Assembly (NCBI GenBank): GCA_000507305.1
Contig: DF240073.1
Location: 1-64,000, forward strand
Direction: 5' to 3'
Source of the DNA: Breviolum minutum Mf 1.05b.01
Taxonomy: Eukaryota > Sar > Dinophyceae > Suessiales > Symbiodiniaceae
Length of the DNA: 64,000 nucleotides
The notes beneath the pieces were generated by a model. The model saw only the letters and a program-made list of their open reading frames with translations. It was not told the origin of the DNA and ran no database searches. Positions 26,957 through 40,800 of this stretch are shown piece after piece. A program made the position numbers and the translations under genes. Position 1 is the first letter of the stretch; every line of letters starts with the position of its first letter.

Positions 26957-29609
26957 GAAGCCTTGGCTCAACGCTACGGAGCGCAACGTGTGGATTTGGA
27001 CCTTCTGGCGGGTTTGCTGATTCGAAGTGAGTCCATCATAGCGGTGGCACGAGGCGCAGCGGAGTTTGGGCCTCGGGCGCTGGGGCATCGCTCCTTTCTG
27101 GCGGCCACGCATAGTGTGGAACTCAAGGAACGCTTGAAGCTTGGCCTACTGGAAATGGACCAAAGCTGTGGGGCCCAGAAATTGATTTTGGGTGCTGATT
27201 GAACACCGTAATCAGCCAATGGTTTATGTTGTTTATATGGAACAGCCTCAGATTTCCTACAGCAGTGAAAGAGATTGCTACTCGAGGATTTGGCTAGCTT
27301 TCCAGAGCAACAATCTAAACCAGCAATTAGCCAATAGTTGATAGTATGTTTGATTTATGCTGTTTTCTTGTCACTTCAATACCTAATGAAACGAGAGCAA
27401 ACCTATCAGTCGTCAGAATCAGACGAGCTTCTTCAGGAAAACCTTTGAACAGTTCCTTATGTCACACGCTCCATCAGGAATCGTTTGAAGCATCGAAAGT
27501 GGTATCGTCCCTGTGCTCCCATCGTCGCCCGGGAAGATCTTGATCTCTTGTTTGAGCCGGGGCCGGATTTGGCCCATGGCATTCCGTATATGAGCTTCCC
27601 TGCTGCAATATTTGGTTGGTGGTTGAGGTTGGTGGTTTACTATCCATGGAAGGCATTGGAAGGCCCTACAATTTATTCCTGCGAAGTAAATGCGCCTAGA
27701 ACACCACGCAACTTTAGGTTGAGCAAGCACGGGTTGGTTGAAGGGTTACTGTAGACCTTTCAATTTCTAGGCTATGGTAAACCAAGAAGGGTTGTTGTTT
27801 TTATTTGCTCTTGGAGGCAAAAGAACGGTAAACAACAGCACATGCGAATTCCTTCTGAAGCCTAATGCATGCATTGTTCAAATTCTTCCCATCATTGAAC
27901 ATTGAACACCCAAAAGGAATTGACAAGTTTGAAATTCTTTATATTGAAAATCAGAAACGGTCTACAGACTAGCGCGATGACAATGGTGTGTTTTTTCTTG
28001 GTTCTGAGACTTTTTGCAAATGTGGTTGGCAGAAAGACCCTTCCTTGGAATATCTTTCTCCGAGAATCAATTGTTGAAGTTTGCTGAGCTACAATGACCT
28101 CAAACGACCTCGTAGGGTGGCCCTCCCAAGGCAACATGATTTCTGGTTGATGACACCGTGCATGTTTCTTCGGTCTTTTTCATGAGTATGTCCAGTAATT
28201 ATATCAATGCGTAAAGAAGATATATAGATTTTACCTTGATTTTGATTTGATCGGGTGTTTCGGGAGATTTGTACCCATATTTCATATAAGTCATGGCCAT
28301 GTTCGGAATCAACACGTTGCCAGAATTCTGAGAATTCCCGCCTCAATCCTCCAAGCTAAGGTTTTGCTCCTCCCCTGCAAGACTGGGTGAAGAAATGGTT
28401 GCCACTGATCTGATGGGCATTGAATTTTTTTGGTTGGCAATTTGTCCACCCAAAAAAGGGGATGATAAGATGAGCATTCCTGGGGTTTGAAAACAGCCTT
28501 CAAGATGAAACAGATGGGAAAACCAAGTTGATGTACCGATATACGTTAGCTAAGACAAACACAGCACATGGCACCAGTCCAGCACAAGGCAGCTAGTCTT
28601 CCAGTGCCTTTTTTGGCAGGGGGCTCTGTTTTAGGATTTTAGGCCGTGTAGACTTTTCAAAGATTGTCCAGGTGATCACAGAGGACAGAGGAGTATACGT
28701 TGTAGAGCAACAATGACTAACGATCAGCTGTTTCAAAGGGGAAATCTTTGTATGCCACGATCCAAGCACTTGGAAGGGCATGTGAATTGTGAACTTGTGT
28801 GTTAGCGCTCAAGTAAGTTCTGTGTTTTGCAGGGCTTAGCTTCGGTGCTTCTAATCCGTGGCAGAAATCCCACAAAACATTGACCACTAATTTCAACACC
28901 TTCATCAACTTTAACTCCCATTCAACCATTGATTGAATTCCCTTGGCCAAGGCCAGGTATTGCCCACTTGGATGGAACAGCTCGACCTCAGAGTGTGGAT
29001 CGAGAAGATGATGAATGGATGCATGCGTTGCTGTCTCGAGTCCGAGAAGCTTATCTCAAACCCCGACTTAGATGGAAAATGATTGAACGGTGGCCCACGA
29101 AAGCGAGACGAAGCTTACAAACTATAGGATTCGGAAGAGTGCTTATTTAAAGATATTGTCATCGGAACAGGAAGATCACTATCATACAGTTGAATGCTTT
29201 GTGTTTAGTTGTTTTAAGATTGGATTTCGAAGGTTGCTACTTTTGAAACTTTCCTGAATCACTGAAATTGCATGAAATTGCTCTTGAAATCTGTTTTCTT
29301 GTTCCAAGGGATCGCACTGCTTGAAGTTCACACCTTTTTCTCGAGAGGATGGGAAGTTTTAGGCAAAACATGAACCGGCTGCAGGAAGAGATGGCGGAGA
29401 AGTTTGATTTGGCAGACACTCCGATACCTCACAAGGTGGGAGTCCTTATCAATACCAGCTTGAATCCAAAAGGCATGCCCATTGCAACAGATCCTATGGA
29501 TATTCTGCAACTTTTCTGTGCTCCCGGGGGTCACGAATTGGATTTCGTCCTCTTGGAAGAGCGCCTTGCCGGTGATTTGATGCGTTGTTTTTTGGGACGC
29601 AAACCTTGA
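26957..29609 (+). CDS. carbamoyltransferase (NodU/CmcH family), C-terminal domain only
   Basis: The family transfers a carbamoyl group from carbamoyl phosphate to hydroxyl groups; the C-terminal domain binds ATP and carbamoyl adenylate. Exon 26957-27138 contains ARGAAEFGPRALGHRSFLA, matching the family G-x-x-EFGPRALG-x-RS block. Exon 27478-about 27603 contains RLKHRKWYRPCAPIV and FPA. Exon 28957-about 29040 contains GIAHLDGTARPQSVDRED, like the HVDGTAR-x-Q block. Exon 29385-29609 contains VLINTSLNPKGMPI, like NTSFN-x-x-G-x-PI, and ends in a TGA stop. The first two exons join in frame through a GC donor (27139-27140): ELKERLK then NRLKHRKW. The N-terminal catalytic half (about 350 residues in the family) is not visible upstream, where the minus-strand M1/M2 block begins. 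It is either a fragment, or the missing exons lie across that block. Confidence 0.75.
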
Positions 29610-31660
29610 AGTGCAAAATGATGGCAGGATACCCGTTGCCATAGGAGGCTCACCATTTGGGATGACGGTAGTTTCAACCCAAATGATCTAGTTGAAGAAA
29701 CACAGAGTTTCAAAAAACACAACAAAATCTAGCCTGGATTGTTTTCTTCCAAAAATTCTCGTTGTCCCCAAGACCACGCTTTCTGGATGAATTGTTGGGG
29801 TGACCCTTGGAAGGTTTTTGATCGGTCTTGCATTTTGGTCCTGGCTTTGTTAGAAAACATCCATGAATACCCAGGATTTGGCTCTTCGAGCGTTCCTCCG
29901 CCATGTTGGTGGGGCTCTGTGACCAGGGCGCCGTGTCCAGCGGTGAACCGGCCGCCTTTCCGGATGGCTTGCCGGTGATCTAATGCATGGTGCTAGGGGG
30001 TGAACTGCATGCACCGCATCCCATGAAAAAAGGGCCGTTGGTGTGATGCAGTGCGGGATGCAATACAGCGTTGAAGGAGATGTGGAGTATATGATAAGAG
30101 GATATTTCAAAAAAAGATATGTATATATATATATATGATATATGTATCAATATTCATTCTGGAATGCAGAATGTACATGTAACAAACATACACACATGTA
30201 TATGTGTATCTGTATACATATCTATATGTATATGCATTTTATCGTTTTGATCAATAGGACCCTTACATGAATTCATGATTCATTGCCCAATTGTAAGGTC
30301 ATTCCCCACAAATGCATTCAAGCAAGAAGGAGCCGACCACTCCGTAAAGGAAGCTAACTACCCGTGGCACTGATATGCCCAACTGATCATCATACTGAGC
30401 AGACCGCAACATGCTGTAACCATTGTACAAACACCAGTCTCAGCATTATGATCACAATCACAAAGTAGTCACGGTCCCGGTAGTTCGAGGGAAGTGTCCC
30501 TTCCGAACATGAACAAGCAGTACCTCCTGAGTATTCAGTGTTTTCCCCATGCTATAAATAACAAGATGTAGCATCGGGTCGTCATCGGACCTTGCAGGAT
30601 GCCGGCCTCTTCACAGCTGAGTCCTTTCCAGAAGCTGCAACGAAGCGAGCGTCTGAAGATGTCTGGCACCGCCTTCATGCAAAGCCAGGATTTTCGAAGG
30701 GCTTGCAGAACGTACCTGGGTCGATGTTTAAGAAGGTCATGCAAGCCCTCGTTGTGGGCGGGCCACTGGCTATGCGCCACACCATCTATCTAGTAACATA
30801 AAGGATAGAACGCGAGAACTTGAGAACAGCATCGTGCACACGAAGAAGGGTAGCAGGAAAAAGCAGACCTTCCCAAAAAGAAACGTGTCTTTACAAGGAT
30901 CGAGCGAAAAAGAAGAGTAGAACAAAAAGGAGATTTGGCTATGGTAGCCGATATGCAATATGTAGCTAATAATTATGTGCCGCAAAGTTGGCTTCTAAAT
31001 TTGAGTAAAGTCAGGGGCCCATTGTTGGTGGCACTTGCAAATCAAGGATGCCTGTGCGGGTTAAGAAGGGAATGAGGCCAAGGTTTTTCAAGTCGGTGAA
31101 ATGTCCCAAAATTGGTCACCGTATTGTGCATTCATATGTCAGGTTTGGACGTCGAAGTATGTTGGGGATTACTCCCGATACTGGAGCTGACATGATCTGA
31201 GCATGTGATGTTGTATGCTAAACTGTTCACAGGGACCTGAAGGAAGATTCAAGTTGAGATCGGACAAGTTCGATCCATATGTATTTATATATATGTATGT
31301 ATATTTATATATATATATATACGGTATCATAGAATCATCCAAATCGACCGCTTTCTTTTCAACAGCTCGCACGGCAAAAAACAATGTGTAACAACCCTTC
31401 CATTTGCAGGTGCCGGCGATATTTGCTTTGAGGGTGCGGCATTATTCCCATCTCACATTTTAAGACCCTTGTTTTAATGGGTTGGTATGAATTTCCGATC
31501 CTGGTATTAATAGTGGGAATTGTTCGGGGTATGTCTCTATCATCGCGCCCCCGCATTTTGCTTAGGGATGCCCAGCACCCCGTGATGAAAGGCCATGTTC
31601 TTTCTTTGGTGGTGTAGCGGGTTGGTGTAATATCGCGTCGTAATGGATTTGGAGGTCCAC
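29610..31660. other. mostly non-coding stretch with two exon-like pieces
   Basis: Two + pieces look coding. One is 29875-29968, after acceptor cccag, reading ERSSAMLVGLCDQGAVSSG and ending FPDGLP before a GT. The other is from 30599, after acceptor ttgcag, reading DAGLFTAESFPEAATKRASE and further. Both may be 5' exons of the TPR gene that follows, but no family motif shows. TA-rich tracts lie at about 30115-30240 and 31280-31322. The rest shows nothing recognisable. Confidence 0.4.
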
Positions 31661-31663
31661 AAT

Positions 31664-34600
31664 GACGATGGGTCTCCCAAAAAATGAGCGATTGGCCCAG
31701 CGGAGGTATCAACTAGCTCAAGACTTCTTGGGGTATGTGAAGGACTGGGAGCAGGACCGGGAAGACAAGAAACTGCAGGCAATTTCAGCCAAAACTTATT
31801 GCAGCAGCTGTGTGGCACGTTCTGATCTCCGGCATTTGAACCGGTTCGCCACTATCAGAAGCTGAACCATTGCTTGATGCCTTTCTTAGGTCTTACGCGA
31901 TCCAAGGGTAGTGGTATGTAGTGGTGATTTCAAGCTAGTAAAGCACCAATATTCCGAACGACGGTCATTGTCCAAAGCCTTCTTTTTCAGTGCTGGGTGT
32001 GGCTTTTGAAGCACCAGGAGCCCACAGTCTGTGCATGGTCAAACTTAGGAAGATATCTTTAGTGTAGTCAACAAAAACTGGAGGCAGCTAGGAGTTTTAA
32101 ACCCAAAGGCGGTGGCTGGTAGAATTTTATAATATCTCTGAGACTATACCGACCCGAATTGACCTCACCGTAATCTTTTTTAGTTGGCGACCCCTCGGAT
32201 ATGTGGCTTAGTCAACAAAAGGTATGCTGTATGTGCATTATATTCTTCATTCAGGTTGGTGAATTGTTGTAGCTTACCCAGTTTCCATTGATCAAAAACC
32301 TGATCCAAGTTGGCCTCCCTCCGTTTGAAAGTTTTGCACCGAGATGCCAAGCAGCAAGTTCCAGGAGGAGAGACACCATGCGGAGATGCTGAGAAAAGCA
32401 TGCAAGAGCAACGAGGTCAGCCCGGCAGTTGATTGGCATGCTTGCCGGTTTGGTTTTTTAATCACGTTGAATCGAAGTGTTTGATTCGGGGCCAAAAGTC
32501 CATGAAAACAGCAAAAGAGGCAACAAAGTCCTATTCATGGCTTCAGAACTTGGAAGTCAACGATTCCGTGGTTGTTTGAAGCAGGTGATGGCCTGGATCA
32601 AACTGGAACAATTTCGTGAGGCACTGGATCTTTGCACAGCGCCTCAACCCAGAAAGTGGATATTGTGGGGTGGCGGTCACTGGTCGCTGGTTGCAGGGCC
32701 CACTTTTGGAGATGCTTTTGATTGAAGGATGAGCTTGGGCCTAGTTCTTTTGGGGATGGTTTCAGGAGTCTTTGTAGATGATTGGCCCTCACTCTATAGG
32801 TGTGTTTTAGGGACCTGAAAAGGATCAACGTTGGGATTCTCAACTGCTTGAACGCAGTATGGAAGGGCCCCTCTATCGCAAGCAGGGGTTTAACATGGAA
32901 ACAAGACTTTGCATGACTTTGCTAGATAGCCGCTGCAAGAGAGAGTTTTCTGGTTAATTTTCATCACCTGCCAACCTCTCTCTTAAGTTACGTAATTTGT
33001 TAAGATCATACTCCCAACGTGACTTCAGTTTTCACGCGGACAGTGGATGAAATCTCGTCACTCGCTGAGAAGAAATGCCCAGGAGTTTGCTATAGGTTGA
33101 GGCTTCAGGAGACATGACAACATGGAGCACTAATTCTTGCCTCGATCTTCACCCAACAATGTTGTGTTGAACCAGAGAATAGCCATATCAATATCAAAGC
33201 CTGGAGTTCTTGCATTCAGCGCTAAGGAGATTTTGGAAGGAGGCCAGGGGTTGTTGAATGCATCGCATGCGTCAGGATTTGGAGGGTGGAGCTACAAATA
33301 GGCATTGAAGATTAGAGAACGAGTCGTGTCCCAGGGTTTAAAAAATAAAAAGCTTCCAGCTTAGTGTTTGGGACTGTAACTTGAAGTTTGCCATGTTCAC
33401 CCAAACAGTCTAAAAATGGTTTTACCCATTGTCAATGCATTCGTTTTTGTGTATATATATTTTTATGTAGGTTTGTGGATTTGCTATTTTTACATAACTT
33501 CATTCACTTTGCATTTACCTTATTTATTCATTTTCTCATCACATCACCTTATTGTTTTTCATTAGCTTACCTCAGTCATCGTTTTACCTCATCATGTATA
33601 TATGACAAACTTTCAACCGCACCTTACTCGTTTTTTATTTTCTTTATCAGATTATCATTCATCTAACTTTTCATTGCTTCACCTCACTCGTTTTTATTTG
33701 TTGGGTCATTTGTTGGTTCCCATGTTGAGTTTGGGATTGTAGAGTACAATACTAGCGTAGTTGTATAGTATGACAGTTTATGGCTTGTGGTCATGTTGTG
33801 ATTATAAGTTATAAAGTGCTGCAGGTTGTGGTTGCATTTCAAGGCCCATATTTTAAGATGGGCCTTGACATGAAAATATATGATTCACTTTGTATATATG
33901 TGTAAATATCAAACAATGCAATTTGTACAAAAGTCAGCCATTCAAACATCTCTTCCAGCGGTTTCTTCATTCTCTTGCTTTCGGAGGTGGTGGAATGGAG
34001 GCTGAGCCTTCCGACCACAAGGCCTTATATCGCCGTGGCCTGTCGTGTCTTGGTGCGATGGGAGAGCTGGGACTTGAGCTTGGTGTTCAAAATTCCTAAC
34101 CTCTATCGTGTCGACCTAGGTAGCATTTTTTTGTGGATCTACATTTGAATTACCCATTATATAGCTCCTTTTTGGTTGGGGGAGATCAATGTCGGTGCAA
34201 AATGATGGGTATTTCTCAAAATAAAGCATGTATGGTCAAAGTTCCCATCCTTCGTAAGGAAGCACAGCACCAAGATCGGAAAAGGTGAATTTGAGAGAAA
34301 GTGGTTCAATTTTCAGGGAGGCAAACAAAATGGTACACTGGGAAAACGGCCGGCACTTCCTTCGGTGCCTCAAGGTACCTGGCGTTGGGTGAAGCTGAAG
34401 GTGCCAAAGAGGACTTTCGAAAACTCCTTGTGCCTTCGCCCTATCAAGCTGTGTTAAAAGCTTCATCCACAACGAAGTAGCCGGACCGGGAAGGAGAACT
34501 TGTAGGATTTAGAATCATGTTGAGGGGTGTAAGGCGGTGAGGAATGGACTCATGCAGGAACAGAGTCTCACCTTTCCTGAAAGCCTCTTTTCTGCTGCCA

Positions 34601-34915
34601 AGCTTTTCCGACTCCGTGATTCCGCTAAATTGGACTGGAACATTTTACAACAGCAAACCCTCATCAAAGAATAACCAGGCACCTGCTCTGATTGACCCTC
34701 TAGAGCCTTTTTAAAGCACCTCTCGCTTGGTGACTGGAAGATGTCTTTCTTATTTCATGCGCAAGACCGTTAGACTAGATATCTTACTTCCCGATTTTCA
34801 AGGCAGTGGAACATTCAAGAGGTGGTTTGGATTCTTTGCCCAGGCACTGGATCCAATGAATAAGGAGGCAAAAGCGCAGTTGGTGAAGTGCAGAGAGTTA
34901 GAGATGCTCGGGTGA
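31664..34915 (+). CDS. TPR-repeat protein, co-chaperone/immunophilin-like
   Basis: Tetratricopeptide repeats form helical scaffolds for protein binding. Exons on + are about 31664-31778 (RRYQLAQDFLGYVKDWEQD, GC donor), perhaps 32344-32415 (SSKFQEERHHAEMLRKACK), about 32586-32634 (VMAWIKLEQFREALDLCT), 34001-34044 (AEPSDHKALYRRGLS), 34375-34429 (YLALGEAEGAKEDFRKLL) and 34844-34915 (ALDPMNKEAKAQLVKCRELE, then stop). The last three join exactly in frame and rebuild one canonical TPR hairpin with the KALYRRG signature. This final TPR and its ALDP extension look like those of FKBP-type immunophilins and related co-chaperones, but I see no peptidyl-prolyl isomerase domain. 5' exons are unresolved. 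The exons are unusually small (44 to 115 bp). Confidence 0.6.
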
Positions 34916-37838
34916 ACTCTTGAAAATGCGGTGTGGTTGGGGGAGGAGGAGACACGTTATATTTCTTGGACTTGTTACTTGTTTTCTTTGGTACTAATTC
35001 AGTTTCTTGGTGTTCCAGTGGTTGACATGACCGGGGAAGCAAAATTTTGCAGGAATGGATAACAGACCTTTACAGCATACCTCATCTGGCTATGAAGTTT
35101 TTCTTCAGAATCACCGGTTGGGGGCCCCCTCGGAAGGGCAACATGGGAACATTTTTAGCAAAGACATGCTAGGAACCCAGGCAGCCAAAGGAAAGAGGAG
35201 ATTCTGGAGTTGTCCTGTGAATTATTGTGGCTTTAGGTTCCGAAAGGTACCGTGTGTCCAGACTGCCAACTGCCACAATTATGATCACGTTCCTACAAAA
35301 TGATGGCGTGCAATGCATGTCTTGTTGGTGACTAACGTAATACATTGGAGGAACGATTTGAAACCGAGGATGAAGTATTTCCTTACAAAGTAGGGAACCA
35401 GTCCGCTGCAAACACCTGAAGGCGGAGCAAAGTCTGGGACTAACTTCAAATAAATGGGTACTGAATGTTGGCAGGGGGATTCCAAGAGTTTCAAGTCCAA
35501 AACGTTTTTGAGAAGTCGTCCACCTAGGAAGGCGCAAGCAAAGAAGAGCGAAGAACTGTTGAAGGGAATGATCGGTGCTAGACCCAGACTGTCGCAGGAA
35601 ACGCTCCCTGTCAAGTTCAGATGTCGCGAAGGGAAACTCATTTTCCAACTCAAGATTTGTTAGGCTTTGAGTCAACCAAAAGGTTCCATTAGGTTGGCTC
35701 AGGAGGCCTCGCCACGACAGAGCTTTTCATCATCCAAAGTTCTCCTCCCTCCATTTGTTTTGGATCCAAGCGGACAACTTTGGGAGTTAATGACCCTGGC
35801 TGAAACAACCATCATGAATGACCCTGGCTGGATTCAAAAAGAAAACGACGCTTAGAACGACCTATTCTCCTTCATGCTATAGTGATGGTTGTGTAGTGAG
35901 ACCGGTAGAAACAAAGACAGGAAATATTTGCATGCATCTCATCTCACATCTCACAAAGTCACTGGATGTCAAGCTGTGCACCGGCATGGGCCGCTTGCCC
36001 CAAGGTGCGGCTGGTGATTTCGGATATCCCATGGGTTGCAGCACGGTGGAAGGACAACGCGAAAGGGAGCGTGAAGCCATGCTGGACCGCTTGGAGGAGA
36101 TGAGGGCAGAATTGAGCGATGGGCAACCTAGAAATAGTACCCTCCCTTGCATCGGCTGCGCATTTTAGGCCTGTATGAAAGTCCAATGGGGAGGAACACA
36201 TCTGCTATGTCAACTTGTTGGAAACTACATAGATACTTCATGATTCTACACCAAGTAGAAGCTAGCAGCCAGCTTGGAAATAAAATAGGCTTCCGACCCC
36301 TCTCTTTTTCAGGTGCTTCTGTGTCAGGGATACAGCCCATTCAAAATTTTTTGCCAATGCACATGCAAATAGCTCATCATTTCCACAGGAGTTGAAGGCC
36401 CAAGGGCCCTGGGTGCTTTGAGCGACCAGTTCACAACTTCCTGGAGGAGTATTGGATTTCACTGCCACTCGAATGAAAGCAGTGATGCTCCCCCATTTGG
36501 CTGTCATTCTAGCCATCGCTCTCCGAGTGAGAGGATCGGGCAAACAAGAGCTGGCCGCCACGGCAGGGAGACTGGCGGCAGCTCTGTTGGTGCAAAAAAC
36601 CAAGACAACAGAACAGCACCGAGATCACCGAGAGTGGGTCGCTTCCAGTTGCCTTTACCAACCCTCTTTCACAAACATCTTGAAGCTCCCTTGGCTTCAC
36701 TGTCGCGACGTGACGACGGTGATATGATGATGACGATGCAGAGTCGAGTGTGGTAACCCCTCGGGAAATGTGCACAAAAAGCGGAGAAAAAGTGAGAAAG
36801 AGGGAAAATGCCAGATACCACACAAAAAAAGGTGAGATGTAATGTCTTAAGATGCAAGAGCTGGGTTCTGGAAAATGCACAACTTCGACTATTGATGTTT
36901 GATGTCACTTCAACACTGTAAGGGTCTTGCGCCCCATAAACTGAATATGGACTTTTTTCACTGGACAAAGAAGATCACTACGTTCCATGTTTGAATTCTT
37001 CAATTTCATGAGTTCAGGGTCGCTCTTCGGAGTGCCTTCTTCTTTTTGATTGTGTTGCTTGGGCACATTCTGACTGGACCTTGATTGCTGAAATGACCTC
37101 AAGATCAATTGCTGTATGCCTATAAATTTCATGACTTGAGCTTTTCATATTCTATGTTCTGTTCAATGTCTGGGAATGTTTTAGTTTTGCATATTGGGAG
37201 CTTCGTATGTACACATCACTATACACATGCCAACTGTTCTTCGGACTGTTACTGTAGAGTTCTGCACATGCCGAGTTATCTAAATAGGATTAGCTAGGTA
37301 CGGATGGAGGATCCTGCAAACACGACCAGAAATGAGAAGTTGAACCCAATCTTGGCTACAGTCGTAGCTCCTGGCAGCCTAGTCCTTTCGTATTTCTTTT
37401 CAGTGATGGAGTAGCAGAGCCCGTTGTGACGTCTAAAGATGTCAAAAGAGCCCATCAAGAGAAGTTCAAAGCCCCGAGATATGAAAGTTGCTCTGAAAAG
37501 GGCCCCTCAATCATTTTTCCAGAGGTTGAGCTTGACGTACCTTTAGTTTTTGAAGCCTTTCACAGCGGGCCATGGCATGCATCGGCGGCCAAGGGCCACC
37601 TGGTTGCAATGTAAAGACGTCTCCGAGGTGCAACATGGTTCGCGACGGTCGAAATTCTGGGAGCGTGAAGGTTCAAACAGTAACTAGTAATGTCGAAATG
37701 CAACTCGCAAATCCCCTCAGGTCTACTACCACATCATTTCTAGAGTGAATCTATCCTATTATCAGGTCATCTTGGCAAGATTCCCAAACAATGCCATGAA
37801 TCCACCCGGTCACAATAGCTGTTCATGGTTGTTTGCAG
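34916..37838. other. stretch with isolated exon-like pieces on +
   Basis: Candidate + exons are 35054-35170 (after acceptor tgcag; reads EWITDLYSIPHLAMKFFFR), 36003-36130 (reads GAAGDFGYPMGCSTVEGQ, then a charged helix EREREAMLDRLEEMRAEL), about 36452-36590 (hydrophobic, AVMLPHLAVILAIALRV) and about 37405-37613 (after acceptor tttcag; VVTSKDVKRAHQEKFK). No family is recognised. They may be 5' exons of the helical-repeat gene that follows. Confidence 0.35.
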
Positions 37839-40800
37839 GTGCTCAGCACTCTGGCGCAGGGTGCCAGTGCGAGCAGCCCTGAGTATGTGGCGCTGGCACT
37901 GCATGCTTTGGCGCGATGGCAGCGATATCGCAAGGTCAACATCGCCAAGGCCGTGTTGGTGGTCCAGTTGTCTAAAGTGGGGGTCTAAATACTCAGCTGA
38001 AGTTGTAGATGGATCACAAGAAGGCAAGAAACCTTAGAGACCGTTGCATGTGGAGCCTTCCCAATTCTATGGACCCCCACAACTTCAATCCATGGCCAAA
38101 AGGATCCTGAATGGCAACGCTTATGCCACACTGCTGCAACCTTACCACATCAGAGCTCTGCTTTCTTCCTGCGCACAACTTGGGCCATTGCCTCGGTGTC
38201 AGAGCCAAAGTCATCATTGCAGAGCCTGTTGGTGAGCGCCAATCAGCAGCTCGGATGTGGTGATATTGATGCTATACATGATGCAACATGATGCAACCAT
38301 ATATGCAAATGTCTATCTAACTTATATAGTATAGCTGAACTATTTTGAGGGTAGATGAGAATGTGACATGAAACATGCTTGAGCTATGGCAGGGAACTGA
38401 ATCTAAGAATGGAGCTTGGGAGATATGAAATATCTACTCCAGAACGTCAATATGACGAAGCTTGTGGGGCTGTCCATCCGAAATTATTCGGACCCTTCTC
38501 ACGACATGGTCATATCCAAGCTAGCAAAGCCATCCTATTTTGGGACGACAGCCTGTTTGACTTGCAGCAGACAAACCTGATTGGCCAATAAATGCCAATA
38601 CTTTCATTTGGATGAGATAGCAGATGGCTACAGCAGCTGTTTGATGTTTGATGGAGGACCTTGTCTTCACCAACAACTTACCGTGGTTCATGATGCAGAA
38701 ATAAACTCTCAGTCAGCAAGATATGATCCTATGGGTAAACCATGCAAGGCCAGCAAAACATTTTTTTGTTTGATACCAGCGAGCCGCGCAGCACAGCTCC
38801 AGGAAACTCGCAGAGCATAGCGCGACAGACCTGTGCAGGTGAGAGTGTTGGGGGTCGGAGTGTCCATGTTTCAAGTTTTTCCAGGTTGTGATTTTGCAGA
38901 GGTCCTTTGAGACCAAGGGCATTTTACGAGTATCACTTCTATGACTTTTCCATTGTTATCTTGGATTGCTGGAGGGTAGCGGCCGTAGTACTGTATGTGC
39001 TGGCTTAACCATCAAGCGTCATTTTTAACACCCACATGAACTGGTAATGAACCTTCAAGTTGCAAAGACTTTTTGCATCTTGTGTCTACTACTTTAGCAT
39101 ACTTTAGCCGGGAGAAAGGAAACATGAACTGGGCATCAGGTTGGCTTGGTGTACCGTGGAGCTCTCAGATGTTGGCAAAGCTTTCCTGGAGATCTTCACC
39201 ACCGAACTCCACCGCCGAAACGATGGGAGCGGCCTGGGACCGTTGGAGGTGTCGCAACTGGTGTGGTCCATGGCACGATTGCAGTACTACTGTGAGGACT
39301 TGCTGGTGACTCGTAGTTTATGAAGCTGATGGAACTATCTGTCTTGTGTGTGAGGGGTGGGGTTGTAACTAAGATTCGCATTTTCTTGTTTGCTTGTGTT
39401 TTTCGGGGCTGGCTTTGGCAAGTGTCAGTCATGACAGGCTTCAAGATGAGCAGCAAACCTGGAGATGATCTCAAACAACATCAACAACTCAATACTGCAG
39501 ATATTTTACAACCAACATTTTCAGGATTAGTTCTTCATCAACACTCAGGAAATATCTAAGCCTACCTCCCCACTGCCCCTCCTCCAAGGAAACCTTCGCA
39601 TTTCAGAATTGCCTTTAAGGCCTTGTTCAATAGTTGAATTAGTTGACAAGCCGGATCCGATTTCGCTAAGGTGAAGCTTCAAGAGAGTTTCGAGGTCCAG
39701 CTTCATGAGTGTGATGTCCGACATTTGGCCAATACTCTTTGGAGCTTTGCTAAGCTGTCATGTGACTTGGCGATTTTGGTGGAAAACACTCCGCGAGTTT
39801 ATGAGTTTCTTTAAATATTGAAGGTGGTAGTGGTGGAATTCATTTTGTGGTGTTCAACAAACAAACCAGGGAGGAAGGCAGAAATTGATCAACGTGTCCA
39901 TCAGACCTTGCAGCGGAAAATCTGGGGTCCAAGTGTAACATCCAACCTCACCCACCTCACCCTGCCTGTCAAGATGGCGATGCGCCTTGCATCTCGCGCT
40001 TGGCTTCTGCCTCCGTCGCGGCCTTTGCCGCGACAGCTGCGCCCGTGGCCACGGAGTTGTCCCAGTGCCTTTGGGCCTTGGCCGTCAGCAACAGTCACAC
40101 ACTCGCGACGGAGCACTTGCTGGAGATGGCCAAGGCCTGCAGAGATGGGTTCAAAACATGTAGAAACTAAAAAGGCACATGAGAAATGTAACGTGACACT
40201 CAGTGCAAGAAGCATTATCCTGACTCCAGACCGCTTCTGCACCCCAGCACCATGCCGCGGTGCTTTGGTCAGCAGCAAAGCTCACTAATGACCGTCCACT
40301 CTTTGCAGAGCTGGCAGGCCTTGAAACCGATGAGATTGGGATTTTTCGTTGACAAAAAGGAGCAAAGCATCTCAACTATAGAGCGAAGTGTTTTGGCACC
40401 CCATCACCGGCAAGATAGTTAAGAAGACCAAACCCCGGCACCCCATCAGTATTTTGGAGGCATCATGGAGTTTTTTTAAGTGGGGATGGAACTCGCTGAT
40501 GGTTAAGAAGAGCAAGGATGTTTGAAGGTGCCATGACGGTTCATATCATGACATCAGAACATAGAGGAAGCTGTTCCACCAAGTTCATGGTTGCCGCCAA
40601 AGGGTTTCCTGGAGGTCTTTGCAAAGAAAGCCTTGGCCAAGTGTCTTTGACTCATTTGGGTGCCATTGCTTGGTCCTGCGCTGCTTTTGGCGGTCAAGGT
40701 GGCCGCATCAACAAACGATCTGGCTACAGGCAACGAAATCGTGGAGGGCAGAGGATGTTGGGTACATGCTTCGGTGCAATCACGCTGATGAAGTTATAAT

